The notes below the pieces were generated by a model that searched no databases, was not told the origin of the DNA, and saw nothing but the letters and a program-made list of their open reading frames with translations. A DNA stretch of 21,168 bases from assembly GCA_017938055.1 (NCBI GenBank), contig JAGBCG010000026.1:1-21168 (forward strand), written 5' to 3'. The DNA comes from Clostridia bacterium (GTDB lineage: Bacteria > Bacillota > Clostridia > Oscillospirales > CAG-382). Position 1 is the stretch's first letter. Every line of letters starts with the position of its first letter. Positions 1 to 5,661 of the stretch are shown here, piece after piece. The position numbers were made by a program, and so were the translations under genes.

Positions 1-357
1 AAAACTGTAGCAGTTATGGCTACTTTCATTGTTGACAATGACCTTACCGAAGACACTGTTTATGCTATGACAAAGGCAATCTTTGAAAACAAGGATGCTA
101 TCACAGCAGTTCATGCAAAGGGTAAAGAGCTTGATGTTAATAATGCAGTTCAGGGTATTCCTTCTGAAGTTCCCATGCACGCAGGTGCTGTTAAGTACTT
201 CAAGGAAGCAGGCGTTCTTGACGAAAACGGTGAGCCTGTAGTTGAAGAAGTTGTTGAAGATGTAGTTGAAGAAGTTGCTGAAGATGTAGTTGAGGAAGTT
301 GCTGAAGAAGTGGTTGAAGAAGTGGTTGAGGAAGCAACAGAAGAAACTGCAGAATAA
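1..357 (+). CDS. TAXI family TRAP transporter solute-binding protein, C-terminal part (5' truncated)
   Basis: The frame is open from base 1, so only the last 118 residues are visible and the ATG at 16 is internal. The segment around residues 6-80 (sequence like TEDTVYAMTKAIFEN, then a HAGAVKYFKEAGVL motif) matches the C-terminal end of TAXI receptors, the extracytoplasmic substrate-binding subunits of TRAP transporters. These bind small organic acids or amino acids and deliver them to a membrane permease, here the next gene. After VLDENGE the protein runs into about 40 residues made almost only of V, E, D and A in VVEE-like units, which is unusual for this family. A terminator hairpin follows the stop codon. 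The family call is confident; the substrate cannot be read from the sequence. Confidence 0.85.
   Translation, partial: KTVAVMATFIVDNDLTEDTVYAMTKAIFENKDAITAVHAKGKELDVNNAVQGIPSEVPMHAGAVKYFKEAGVLDENGEPVVEEVVEDVVEEVAEDVVEEVAEEVVEEVVEEATEETAE
235..354 (+). repeat. Low-complexity coding repeat (VVEE-type units)
   Basis: A run of near-identical 12-base units built from GTT/GTA and GAA/GAT codons encodes an alternating Val-Val-Glu-Glu/Asp tail at the end of the TAXI receptor. The units differ by single bases, which suggests expansion by slippage or unequal recombination followed by drift. Confidence 0.8.
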
Positions 358-396
358 TTCTTCAGAACAATATCGGAATAAAAAGATATACAATCG

Positions 397-440
397 CAGC
401 CGTAGTTGTGATAATGATTACGGCTGTGTTGTTTTTTTTA
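397..440 (+). terminator. Rho-independent terminator between TAXI receptor and TRAP permease
   Basis: An 8-bp perfect stem pairs CAGCCGTA (397-404) with TACGGCTG (419-426). It is followed by TGTTG and a run of seven T (432-438). It lies 40 bases after the receptor stop and before the permease, so it probably lets the receptor be made in excess over the permease. Confidence 0.8.
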
Positions 441-468
441 GCTTTTACTGAACAGCTAAAAGGCAAGA

Positions 469-555
469 TTGTCAAGTTTATACATTCGTAAAGGTGAGCC
501 GAATGTTTTCGGACGAGTTTATATGCCTGACAAAGACTTGATAGAACTAAAATGA
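469..555 (+). CDS. Possible 28-aa small ORF or gene remnant
   Basis: A TTG codon at 469 opens a 28-residue frame ending IELK-stop, with protein-like composition (it contains RKGEPNVFGRVYMPDKD). Its TGA stop overlaps an in-frame upstream ATG of the permease as ATGA (552-555), an arrangement typical of coupled genes. The ribosome binding site before the TTG is weak (AAGG at 459-462). I do not recognise the sequence. It could be a remnant of a small gene between receptor and permease, or chance. Low confidence. Confidence 0.25.
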   Translation: MSSLYIRKGEPNVFGRVYMPDKDLIELK

Positions 556-590
556 ATGTAAATGACGATATAGGATTAGGAGGATTTTAC

Positions 591-2732
591 ATGTCTGATG
601 AAAAACAGGTAAAAGTGGATGAAGGTATAACTGCCGGAAAAACAGCAGAAGAGCTGATGGCGGAATTTGACCGTGAATCCAATACAAGAAAATTTACGGG
701 AAAAAGGAAAAATGTTGTAACATTTTTGTTCCTAGTGTTTGCAGCATTTCTTTTTGTAACACGATTTTATTCTTTTCCCGAAACGATGCCTGCTTTTTTG
801 GGAATGGTAATGCTTCTCGGCTTTATAATTTATCCTGCATATAAAAAGCAGTCAAAAAAGATAAACTTTGTGCCTTGGTATGATATTGTTTTTGCTGTTG
901 CGGCATCGGCACCATTCTTTTATAGGGTAATTAATGCAGATTACATACTCAGAAACCCTATTAAGATAAGAAATGATACATTGGCGATTGTACTTGGTAT
1001 TGTGGCGATAGTTGCAATATTTGAACTGTGCCGCAGAGCGGTGGGACTGCCGATTCTGTTTGTGGCGGGAGCATTTGTAGTTTATGATGCATACGTTGTT
1101 TGTGCGGATAAAGGCTTTGATATAGACGTATGGAGCGTCGTTTCAAGAGTTGTGACAGACTTGTTTTATACTCAAAGCGGTGGCGTTTTCAGCTCGCCTA
1201 TTAATGTTTGTTCAACATTTATTGTGTTCTTTATTATTTTAGGTGCTTTCCTTGAGAAAACAGGTATAGGAAACTTTTTTGTAGACCTTGCAAATTCTGT
1301 TGCGGGCTGGGCAAGCGGCGGACCTGCAAAGGTGGCGGTTATTTCCTCGGCACTTGAAGGCATGTACTCAGGCTCTTCAGTTGCAAATACCGTTGGAAGC
1401 GGCTCTATTACAATTCCTACCATGAAGAAAATCGGCTATAAGCCTGAATTTGCAGCAGCGGTTGAGGCGGCGGCTTCCACGGGCGGTCAGATTATGCCTC
1501 CCATCATGGGTGCTGCAGCATTTCTTATGGTTGAGTATACGGGAATATCCTATCCTGCTATTGCTCTTTCAGCAATTCTTCCGGCAGTACTGTACTTTAC
1601 AGGTATCTTTATGATGATACACTTTGAAGCAAAGAAGCTCGGACTTGAAGGCTTGCCTAAAGAAAGTATTCCAAACTTCTTCAAGCTGCTTTTCAGAAAA
1701 GGATATTTGCTTCTTCCTATTGTTGTGCTTGTAGCGATGATGTCAGGAGGAAGCTCGGCAGCACAGGCGGCTTGTATGGCAATAATAGTTACTCTTGCCA
1801 TTATGCTTGTGATGGATGTTGTTAGAATAATAAGAAAAGACGAGAAGAAATTTGCAAACCCTGTAAATCTTCTGATATTTGTCCCTGTAGTGCTGTTTGC
1901 GGTACTGATGCTTGTATATGACATGGGACTTGAAAACGCAGGACTTCTGTCGGGACTTGCGTATGTTGTACTTGCATTTGTAAATAAAAATACCAGAGAA
2001 TCAGGAAAGCTTGCGGTGGATGCCTTTGAAACCGGCGTAAGAAATACAATGGGTGTTGCGGCAGCATGTGCTATTGCGGGAATTGTTTCGGGCGTTGTTT
2101 CTGCAACAGGTCTTGGAATTACTTTTATAAGCATTGTAAAACAAGTAGCAAACGGAAATATATTTATTGCACTGTTTTTGACTATGATTGCCTGTATCAT
2201 ATTGGGTATGGGAGTTCCTACTACCGCAAATTATGTAATTATGGCAACAACCACAGCACCTATCCTCGCTTCGTTTAATATTCCCATACTTGCGGCAAAT
2301 ATGTTCGTATTCTACTTCGGTATAGTTGCTGATATTACCCCTCCCGTTGCTCTTGCGGCATATGCGGGAAGTGCCATTGCCGGCTCCAATCCGTTCAAAA
2401 CGGGTGTAACAGCTACAAGACTTGCTATTGCGGCATTTATTATTCCTTATATGTTCGCACTTAATCCAAAAATGCTGTTTTTAGAGGCTACAGCACTTGA
2501 GATTGTGCTTATAATAGTGACAAGCTTGGTTGGTATTTTTGCAATATCCGCAGGACTTGAAGGTTTTATGTTCAGAAAGCTAAAGGTTTATGAGATTATC
2601 CCTCTTATTATTGGCGGACTTCTTATGATTTATCCGGGACTTGTTACTGATGCTGTAGGACTTGCTGTTGTGGCGACAATTACAGTTGAACAGATTATCA
2701 GCTCAAGAAAAATGAAGAGAAAACTTAATTAA
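591..2732 (+). CDS. TRAP transporter fused permease subunit (4TM/12TM, DctQM fusion)
   Basis: A 713-residue polytopic membrane protein that pairs with the TAXI receptor to import a solute using an ion gradient. The N-terminal part holds about four hydrophobic segments (DctQ-like). The rest is DctM-like, with the family signatures GSGSITIPTMKKIGY, ASTGGQIMPPIMGAAAF and, in the second half, GMGVPTTANYVIMA and ADITPPVALAAYA. I chose ATG 591 because AGGAGGA (578-584) sits six bases upstream. An in-frame ATG at 552 lacks such a site and would add 13 residues. The length fits the fused TAXI-type permeases. No DUF1850 accessory gene, often found with TAXI systems, is recognisable here. Confidence 0.93.
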   Translation: MSDEKQVKVDEGITAGKTAEELMAEFDRESNTRKFTGKRKNVVTFLFLVFAAFLFVTRFYSFPETMPAFLGMVMLLGFIIYPAYKKQSKKINFVPWYDIVFAVAASAPFFYRVINADYILRNPIKIRNDTLAIVLGIVAIVAIFELCRRAVGLPILFVAGAFVVYDAYVVCADKGFDIDVWSVVSRVVTDLFYTQSGGVFSSPINVCSTFIVFFIILGAFLEKTGIGNFFVDLANSVAGWASGGPAKVAVISSALEGMYSGSSVANTVGSGSITIPTMKKIGYKPEFAAAVEAAASTGGQIMPPIMGAAAFLMVEYTGISYPAIALSAILPAVLYFTGIFMMIHFEAKKLGLEGLPKESIPNFFKLLFRKGYLLLPIVVLVAMMSGGSSAAQAACMAIIVTLAIMLVMDVVRIIRKDEKKFANPVNLLIFVPVVLFAVLMLVYDMGLENAGLLSGLAYVVLAFVNKNTRESGKLAVDAFETGVRNTMGVAAACAIAGIVSGVVSATGLGITFISIVKQVANGNIFIALFLTMIACIILGMGVPTTANYVIMATTTAPILASFNIPILAANMFVFYFGIVADITPPVALAAYAGSAIAGSNPFKTGVTATRLAIAAFIIPYMFALNPKMLFLEATALEIVLIIVTSLVGIFAISAGLEGFMFRKLKVYEIIPLIIGGLLMIYPGLVTDAVGLAVVATITVEQIISSRKMKRKLN

Positions 2733-2771
2733 AATCTACATATTATTTATGAATTAATACTTGTGTAAATG

Positions 2772-2800
2772 CGGGCGGCATCAAGAATTGGTGCTGCCCG
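2772..2800 (+). terminator. Hairpin after TRAP permease (atypical terminator)
   Basis: An 11-bp stem (2772-2782 with 2790-2800, two G-T pairs, loop AAGAATT) lies 40 bases after the permease stop. It is strong and GC-rich at its base, but it is followed by AAAAATTCTG rather than a T run. Termination is therefore likely from position and stem strength only. Confidence 0.5.
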
Positions 2801-2842
2801 AAAAATTCTGATAAAAATATTTGATAAAAATTAAAAAAACAC

Positions 2843-2871
2843 TTGACAAGTGGAAAAAAGTGTGTTATTAT
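2843..2871 (+). promoter_or_regulatory. SigA-type promoter of the infC operon
   Basis: TTGACA (2843-2848) and TATTAT (2866-2871) are separated by 17 bases. The predicted start is near 2878, giving a leader of about 165 bases before infC. Confidence 0.85.
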
Positions 2872-2878
2872 ACTTGGG

Positions 2879-3028
2879 ACAAAGAAGCAGAGCAATCTCA
2901 CCCGACGTTAATTGGGACGTAAGGTTAATATCCGATAGTTTTCCGAAGGGAGAACTGTTTGTGGTGTTGTTGTTTTGCGAGGGTTGTATGACCTTCGTTT
3001 TTTTGTCCTGCCGAAAGGTAATTTTTTT
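2879..3028 (+). ncRNA. L20-type leader RNA of infC-rpmI-rplT with internal terminator
   Basis: The untranslated leader carries CTCACC (2897-2902) and, later, AAGGTTAATA (2921-2930), elements I recall from Firmicutes L20 leaders. It ends in an intrinsic terminator: stem 2978-2985 with 2990-2997, loop GTAT, then seven T (2998-3004). In the known system ribosomal protein L20 binds the leader and favours termination before infC when L20 is in excess. The terminator and position are seen directly; L20 binding is inferred from the family. Confidence 0.75.
2978..3004 (+). terminator. Leader terminator (attenuator) upstream of infC
   Basis: An 8-bp stem with two wobble pairs, a four-base loop and seven T sits 37 bases before the infC start codon, within the leader. 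Confidence 0.8.
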
Positions 3029-3041
3029 GGAGGTGTTATTT

Positions 3042-3584
3042 ATAGCAACAAAGGAGCTTTCTATCAACGAAGAAATAAGTGCCAAAGAAGTCAGAGTAAT
3101 CGACGAAAACGGTGAGCAGATTGGTGTGGTGAAAACAAGTGCCGCATTGTCAAAGGCTTACGAAAAAGGTCTTGACCTCGTTGAAATCTCTCCCAACTCA
3201 GAACCACCCGTGTGTCGTATAATGGACTACGGAAAGTACAGATTTGAAAGAGAGAAAAAAGAAAAAGAACAGAGAAAAAAGCAAACAACCATTGACATCA
3301 AGGAAATTCAGCTTTCCTGCCGCATTGATACCCACGACTTTGAAACAAAGCTTAAGCATGCACGTAAGTTTCTTGAAAACGGAGCAAAGGTTAAGGTTTG
3401 TATAAAGTTTAAGGGACGTGAAATGAGCCATACCGCAATCGGTCTTGAAGTCATTACAAAATTCGGCGAAGCTTGTACTGACCTTGGCGTAATCGAAAAG
3501 GCTCCGGCACTTGACGGACGTCAAATGATTATGTTTGTCAATTCAAAGCTCAATCTTCCGCAAAACGGAGGAGCAAAAAAATAA
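3042..3584 (+). CDS. infC: Translation initiation factor IF-3
   Basis: IF-3 binds the 30S subunit, prevents premature 50S joining and proofreads the start codon. The protein shows INEEISAKEVRVIDENGEQ at the N terminus, a basic Lys/Glu-rich linker around residues 65-80, and the C-terminal domain with KVCIKFKGREMSH. No ATG, GTG or TTG lies at a suitable spot. GGAGGTG (3029-3035) is followed six bases later by ATA (3042), in frame and giving 180 residues, the normal length. A longer frame reaching back to 2850 would begin inside the promoter. Rare AUU/AUC/AUA starts are a known infC trait that lets IF-3 repress its own translation. rpmI and rplT follow. Confidence 0.93.
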   Translation: MATKELSINEEISAKEVRVIDENGEQIGVVKTSAALSKAYEKGLDLVEISPNSEPPVCRIMDYGKYRFEREKKEKEQRKKQTTIDIKEIQLSCRIDTHDFETKLKHARKFLENGAKVKVCIKFKGREMSHTAIGLEVITKFGEACTDLGVIEKAPALDGRQMIMFVNSKLNLPQNGGAKK

Positions 3585-3648
3585 CCACGGCAAAAAGAAA
3601 ACGGTCATACCACAGGTTGAAAATTATAATTGAAAGGATGTTATCACA

Positions 3649-3846
3649 GTGGGAAAGCAGAAGTCACACAAGGCTACAGCAAAGCGTTTCAGCGTTACTA
3701 AGAGTGGAAAGGTTAAGTATAACCGGTCATTAAGACGTCACAAGCTCGGAATTAAGACTCCTAAGAGAAAGCGTCAGCTCAGAGGCGGTGCAATTCTCAG
3801 CGAAAGCTTTGCATCTACAGTAAAGAAGCTCATTCCTTACGCATAA
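3649..3846 (+). CDS. rpmI: 50S ribosomal protein L35
   Basis: A 65-residue, strongly basic protein with the L35 pattern: KSHKATAKRF at the start, KSGKVKYNRS, then KRKRQLRGGAILS and a LIPY end. It is a structural component of the large ribosomal subunit. It starts with GTG, preceded by GAAAGGATG (3632-3640) about eight bases upstream. It lies 64 bases after infC, the usual conserved order. Confidence 0.97.
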   Translation: MGKQKSHKATAKRFSVTKSGKVKYNRSLRRHKLGIKTPKRKRQLRGGAILSESFASTVKKLIPYA

Positions 3847-3896
3847 GCGACTGAGCACAGCAGTAAAAATTGAAATTTGAAAGGATAGTGACATAA

Positions 3897-4250
3897 ATGG
3901 CAAGAGTAAAAGGCGCTCTTATGACAAGAAAGAGACGTAATAAGGTTTTAAAGGCAGCTAAGGGTTACTGGGGCTCAAAGAGCAAACACTTCAAGATGGC
4001 AAAACAGGCTGTAATGAAGAGTGGTAACTACGCATTCGTAGGCAGAAAGCTTAAGAAGCGTGAATTCAGAAAGCTCTGGATTACCAGAATTTCTGCACAG
4101 GCCAAGGTAAACGGCATGAACTATTCAACATTCATGAACGGACTTAAGAAGGCGGGCGTAACACTCAACAGAAAGATGCTTGCTGAAATCGCAGTTAGCG
4201 ATAAGGCAGGATTTGCAGCTCTCGTTGAACAGGCAAAGGCTGCTCTCTAA
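3897..4250 (+). CDS. rplT: 50S ribosomal protein L20
   Basis: A 117-residue basic protein with the L20 signature: MARVKGALMTRKRRNKVLK, KGYWGSKS and RKLWITRISAQAKVNGMNYS. It is needed early in 50S assembly and is the expected autoregulator of this operon through the leader at 2879-3028. AAGGATAG precedes ATG 3897. A terminator follows at 4270. Confidence 0.97.
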   Translation: MARVKGALMTRKRRNKVLKAAKGYWGSKSKHFKMAKQAVMKSGNYAFVGRKLKKREFRKLWITRISAQAKVNGMNYSTFMNGLKKAGVTLNRKMLAEIAVSDKAGFAALVEQAKAAL

Positions 4251-4269
4251 TATAAATAATATGAAGATT

Positions 4270-4300
4270 AGCGGTGACTGATTTACAGTTGCCGCTTTTT
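4270..4300 (+). terminator. Terminator of the infC-rpmI-rplT operon
   Basis: An 11-bp stem with two wobbles (4270-4280 with 4286-4296), loop ATTTA, and a T run to 4300, lies 20 bases after rplT. Confidence 0.85.
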
Positions 4301-4309
4301 CTGTTACAT

Positions 4310-4348
4310 TGAAACATAAGTGAAACTTAAGTGTAACGTTACTGTAAT
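4310..4348 (+). promoter_or_regulatory. Operator-like array: four TGWAAC boxes at exact 11-bp spacing
   Basis: TGAAAC (4310), TGAAAC (4321), TGTAAC (4332) and TGTAAT (4343) begin exactly 11 bases apart. The first two units are TGAAACATAAG and TGAAACTTAAG. The last box touches the -35 element. Spacing of one helical turn is typical of OmpR/PhoB-family response regulators. Related boxes occur upstream of both SLH genes. Confidence 0.6.
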
Positions 4349-4376
4349 TGACATTGACTGCGTAATATGGTATAAT
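4348..4376 (+). promoter_or_regulatory. Perfect consensus SigA promoter of the four-helix-bundle cassette
   Basis: TTGACA (4348-4353), a 17-base spacer and TATAAT (4371-4376) match the consensus at every position. Transcription should start near 4383, inside the first hairpin of the array, and run through it into the gene at 4578. Confidence 0.85.
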
Positions 4377-4561
4377 GATTTCAAGCAAAGCTTGAAATCA
4401 ATGAATTGCCTTCGTCATGAATTGAAATCTGCGATTTCATGAATTGAGCCTGCGGCTCATGAATTGCACTAAAGTGCATTTAAAAGCAATTCAATTCATG
4501 GAGCGTAAGCGAGAATTCATGGCGGAACGCCAATTCATGACAACGATTGTTGTCAATTCAT
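4377..4561 (+). repeat. Nested hairpin array with ATGAATTG / CAATTCAT linkers
   Basis: A perfect 10-bp hairpin (4377-4386 / 4390-4399, loop AAA) is followed by four ATGAATTG linkers (4401, 4417, 4439, 4459). In the second half come their reverse complements CAATTCAT at 4492, 4513 (one mismatch), 4531 and 4554. Between linkers sit small hairpins of unrelated sequence: 4424-4429/4433-4438, 4446-4450/4454-4458, 4466-4470/4473-4477, 4521-4524/4528-4531 and 4539-4544/4549-4554. Two spacers (4409-4416 and 4500-4512) pair poorly. The linkers can pair in nested fashion, making one long stem with side hairpins. The function is unknown. Confidence 0.8.
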
Positions 4562-4577
4562 TTAATGGAGAAAAGAT

Positions 4578-4934
4578 ATGAAAGAGAATAAACTTGTAGA
4601 TTTGTCGAAACAATTTGCGGTTGATATTATAAATCTTTGTACTGAAATCAAAGAAAACAGAAGAAGTAATGTGTTGTTGAATCAACTCTTAAGAAGTGGA
4701 ACAAGTATTGGTGCAAATATTCATGAAGCAAATTATGCTGCAAGTAAAGCTGACTTTATAAATAAATTTCAAATTGCATTAAAAGAATGTTATGAAAGCG
4801 ATTATTGGTTAGGACTTTTTAAAGACACTAAAATGATAACCGAGTATGAATATTCTGATATGTATGAAAAATGCAGTAAAATTAGAAGATTACTTATTGC
4901 TTCTGTAACTACCGCAAAAACTAAGGAGAAATAA
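4578..4934 (+). CDS. Four-helix-bundle protein (23S rRNA intervening-sequence / S23 family)
   Basis: A 118-residue, mostly helical protein with the family signature LLNQLLRSGTSIGANIHEA at about residues 34-52, followed by KADFINKFQIALKEC and a C-terminal helix. The family was first found encoded in intervening sequences of bacterial 23S rRNA, and is related to the Avd accessory protein of diversity-generating retroelements. Its molecular role is unsettled, and no reverse transcriptase or rRNA is present here. GGAG (4567-4570) lies seven bases before the ATG. It follows the hairpin array and is two bases upstream of the next gene, with which it forms an operon. Confidence 0.88.
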   Translation: MKENKLVDLSKQFAVDIINLCTEIKENRRSNVLLNQLLRSGTSIGANIHEANYAASKADFINKFQIALKECYESDYWLGLFKDTKMITEYEYSDMYEKCSKIRRLLIASVTTAKTKEK

Positions 4935-4936
4935 TT

Positions 4937-5446
4937 TTGAGTGTAATTTTGATTTGCGGACTTAATGGTAGCGGAAAGACAACGCTTGGAATAAAATTAG
5001 CTAACGCACTTGGTTTTCAATTTCTTAATGATGAAGATTATTATTTTTTGAAATCAGATATCCCTTTTTCTAAAAGTCGTACTGATGAGGAAGTAAGAGA
5101 ATTTATTACCTCATATATCGAACAACACAAAAATGTTGTGCTTATCGCAACACGAGGAGACCTTGGAGATAAAATAAATTCGTTTTATGATTATGTTATT
5201 TATCTTTCTGCTCCTGTTGAACTTCGCCTTTCACGAATAAAAAAGCGAGAGTATGACAGATTTGGTGAAAGAGTATTAAAAGGTGGGGATATGTACGAGC
5301 AACAAAAGGTTTTTCATAATTTTGTTGCAGCTCGTACAACAGAAAAAATTGAAAAGTGGTTGAACACACTTTCATGTAGGGTGATAAAGTTAGATGGTTC
5401 AAAACCGATAGATGATAATGCTGAATTCATAAAAAAACAGTTATGA
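4937..5446 (+). CDS. Small P-loop NTPase / nucleoside- or shikimate-kinase-like protein
   Basis: A 169-residue protein with a Walker A motif GLNGSGKTT at residues 8-16, a likely DED acidic patch near residue 35, and a late VIYLSAPVELRLSRI segment resembling the lid/base-binding side of adenylate- or shikimate-kinase folds. The substrate is not identifiable. The start is TTG at 4937, with AAGGAGAA (4922-4929) seven bases upstream. The gap after the previous stop is two bases, so the two genes are co-transcribed and probably coupled. No terminator is obvious after it. Confidence 0.7.
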   Translation: MSVILICGLNGSGKTTLGIKLANALGFQFLNDEDYYFLKSDIPFSKSRTDEEVREFITSYIEQHKNVVLIATRGDLGDKINSFYDYVIYLSAPVELRLSRIKKREYDRFGERVLKGGDMYEQQKVFHNFVAARTTEKIEKWLNTLSCRVIKLDGSKPIDDNAEFIKKQL

Positions 5447-5538
5447 CTCTGCATCTTTCCTATCACCTAATTGTAAAATAAGCATGCAAGTAAAAAGGAT
5501 ATAAAATGAAGAATAAAAGCAATATAAAATTTGTCGAA

Positions 5539-5556
5539 TGTTACACTTGTGTTACA
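5539..5556 (+). promoter_or_regulatory. Direct-repeat operator upstream of SLH gene 1
   Basis: Two TGTTACA boxes begin at 5539 and 5550, 11 bases apart. The second ends 15 bases before the -35. The same arrangement recurs at 9161-9178. On the other strand the boxes read TGTAACA, matching the array at 4310-4348. Confidence 0.6.
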
Positions 5557-5571
5557 CTTCAAAAAAATGTA

Positions 5572-5600
5572 TTGCAAAATCCAAATACTTGTATTATGAT
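5572..5600 (+). promoter_or_regulatory. Promoter of SLH gene 1
   Basis: TTGCAA (5572-5577) and TATGAT (5595-5600) are spaced by 17 bases. The predicted start near 5607 gives a 5' leader of about 55 bases. Near its 5' end a small hairpin (CAAAAC 5611-5616 with GTTTTG 5623-5628) could protect the mRNA. Confidence 0.75.
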
Positions 5601-5661
5601 AATATCGTAACAAAACGAAAAAGTTTTGCTATACAAAAAATTTTTACAGGAGGTAACTCAC

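Noticed and set aside
1550..2200. 216-codon antisense frame inside the TRAP permease
   Set aside because: It mirrors a well-supported membrane protein gene and has no independent evidence.
2850..3041. N-terminal extension of IF-3 from an ATG at 2850
   Set aside because: That ATG lies between the -35 and -10 of the promoter and the frame crosses the leader and its terminator; the Shine-Dalgarno at 3029 fits a start at 3042.
4401..4442. Short peptide frame MNCLRHELKSAIS inside the hairpin array
   Set aside because: It has no ribosome binding site and is a by-product of the ATG contained in the linker.
4377..4561. CRISPR array
   Set aside because: The 8-base linkers are far too short for CRISPR repeats, the spacers are self-complementary and of unequal length, and there are no cas genes.
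4578..4934. Diversity-generating retroelement Avd gene
   Set aside because: The protein family is related, but there is no reverse transcriptase, template repeat or variable gene in the window.
5506..5610. 34-codon ORF upstream of SLH gene 1 with an AAGGAT site
   Set aside because: It runs through the direct-repeat operator and both promoter elements of SLH gene 1, so it is more likely chance in AT-rich DNA.
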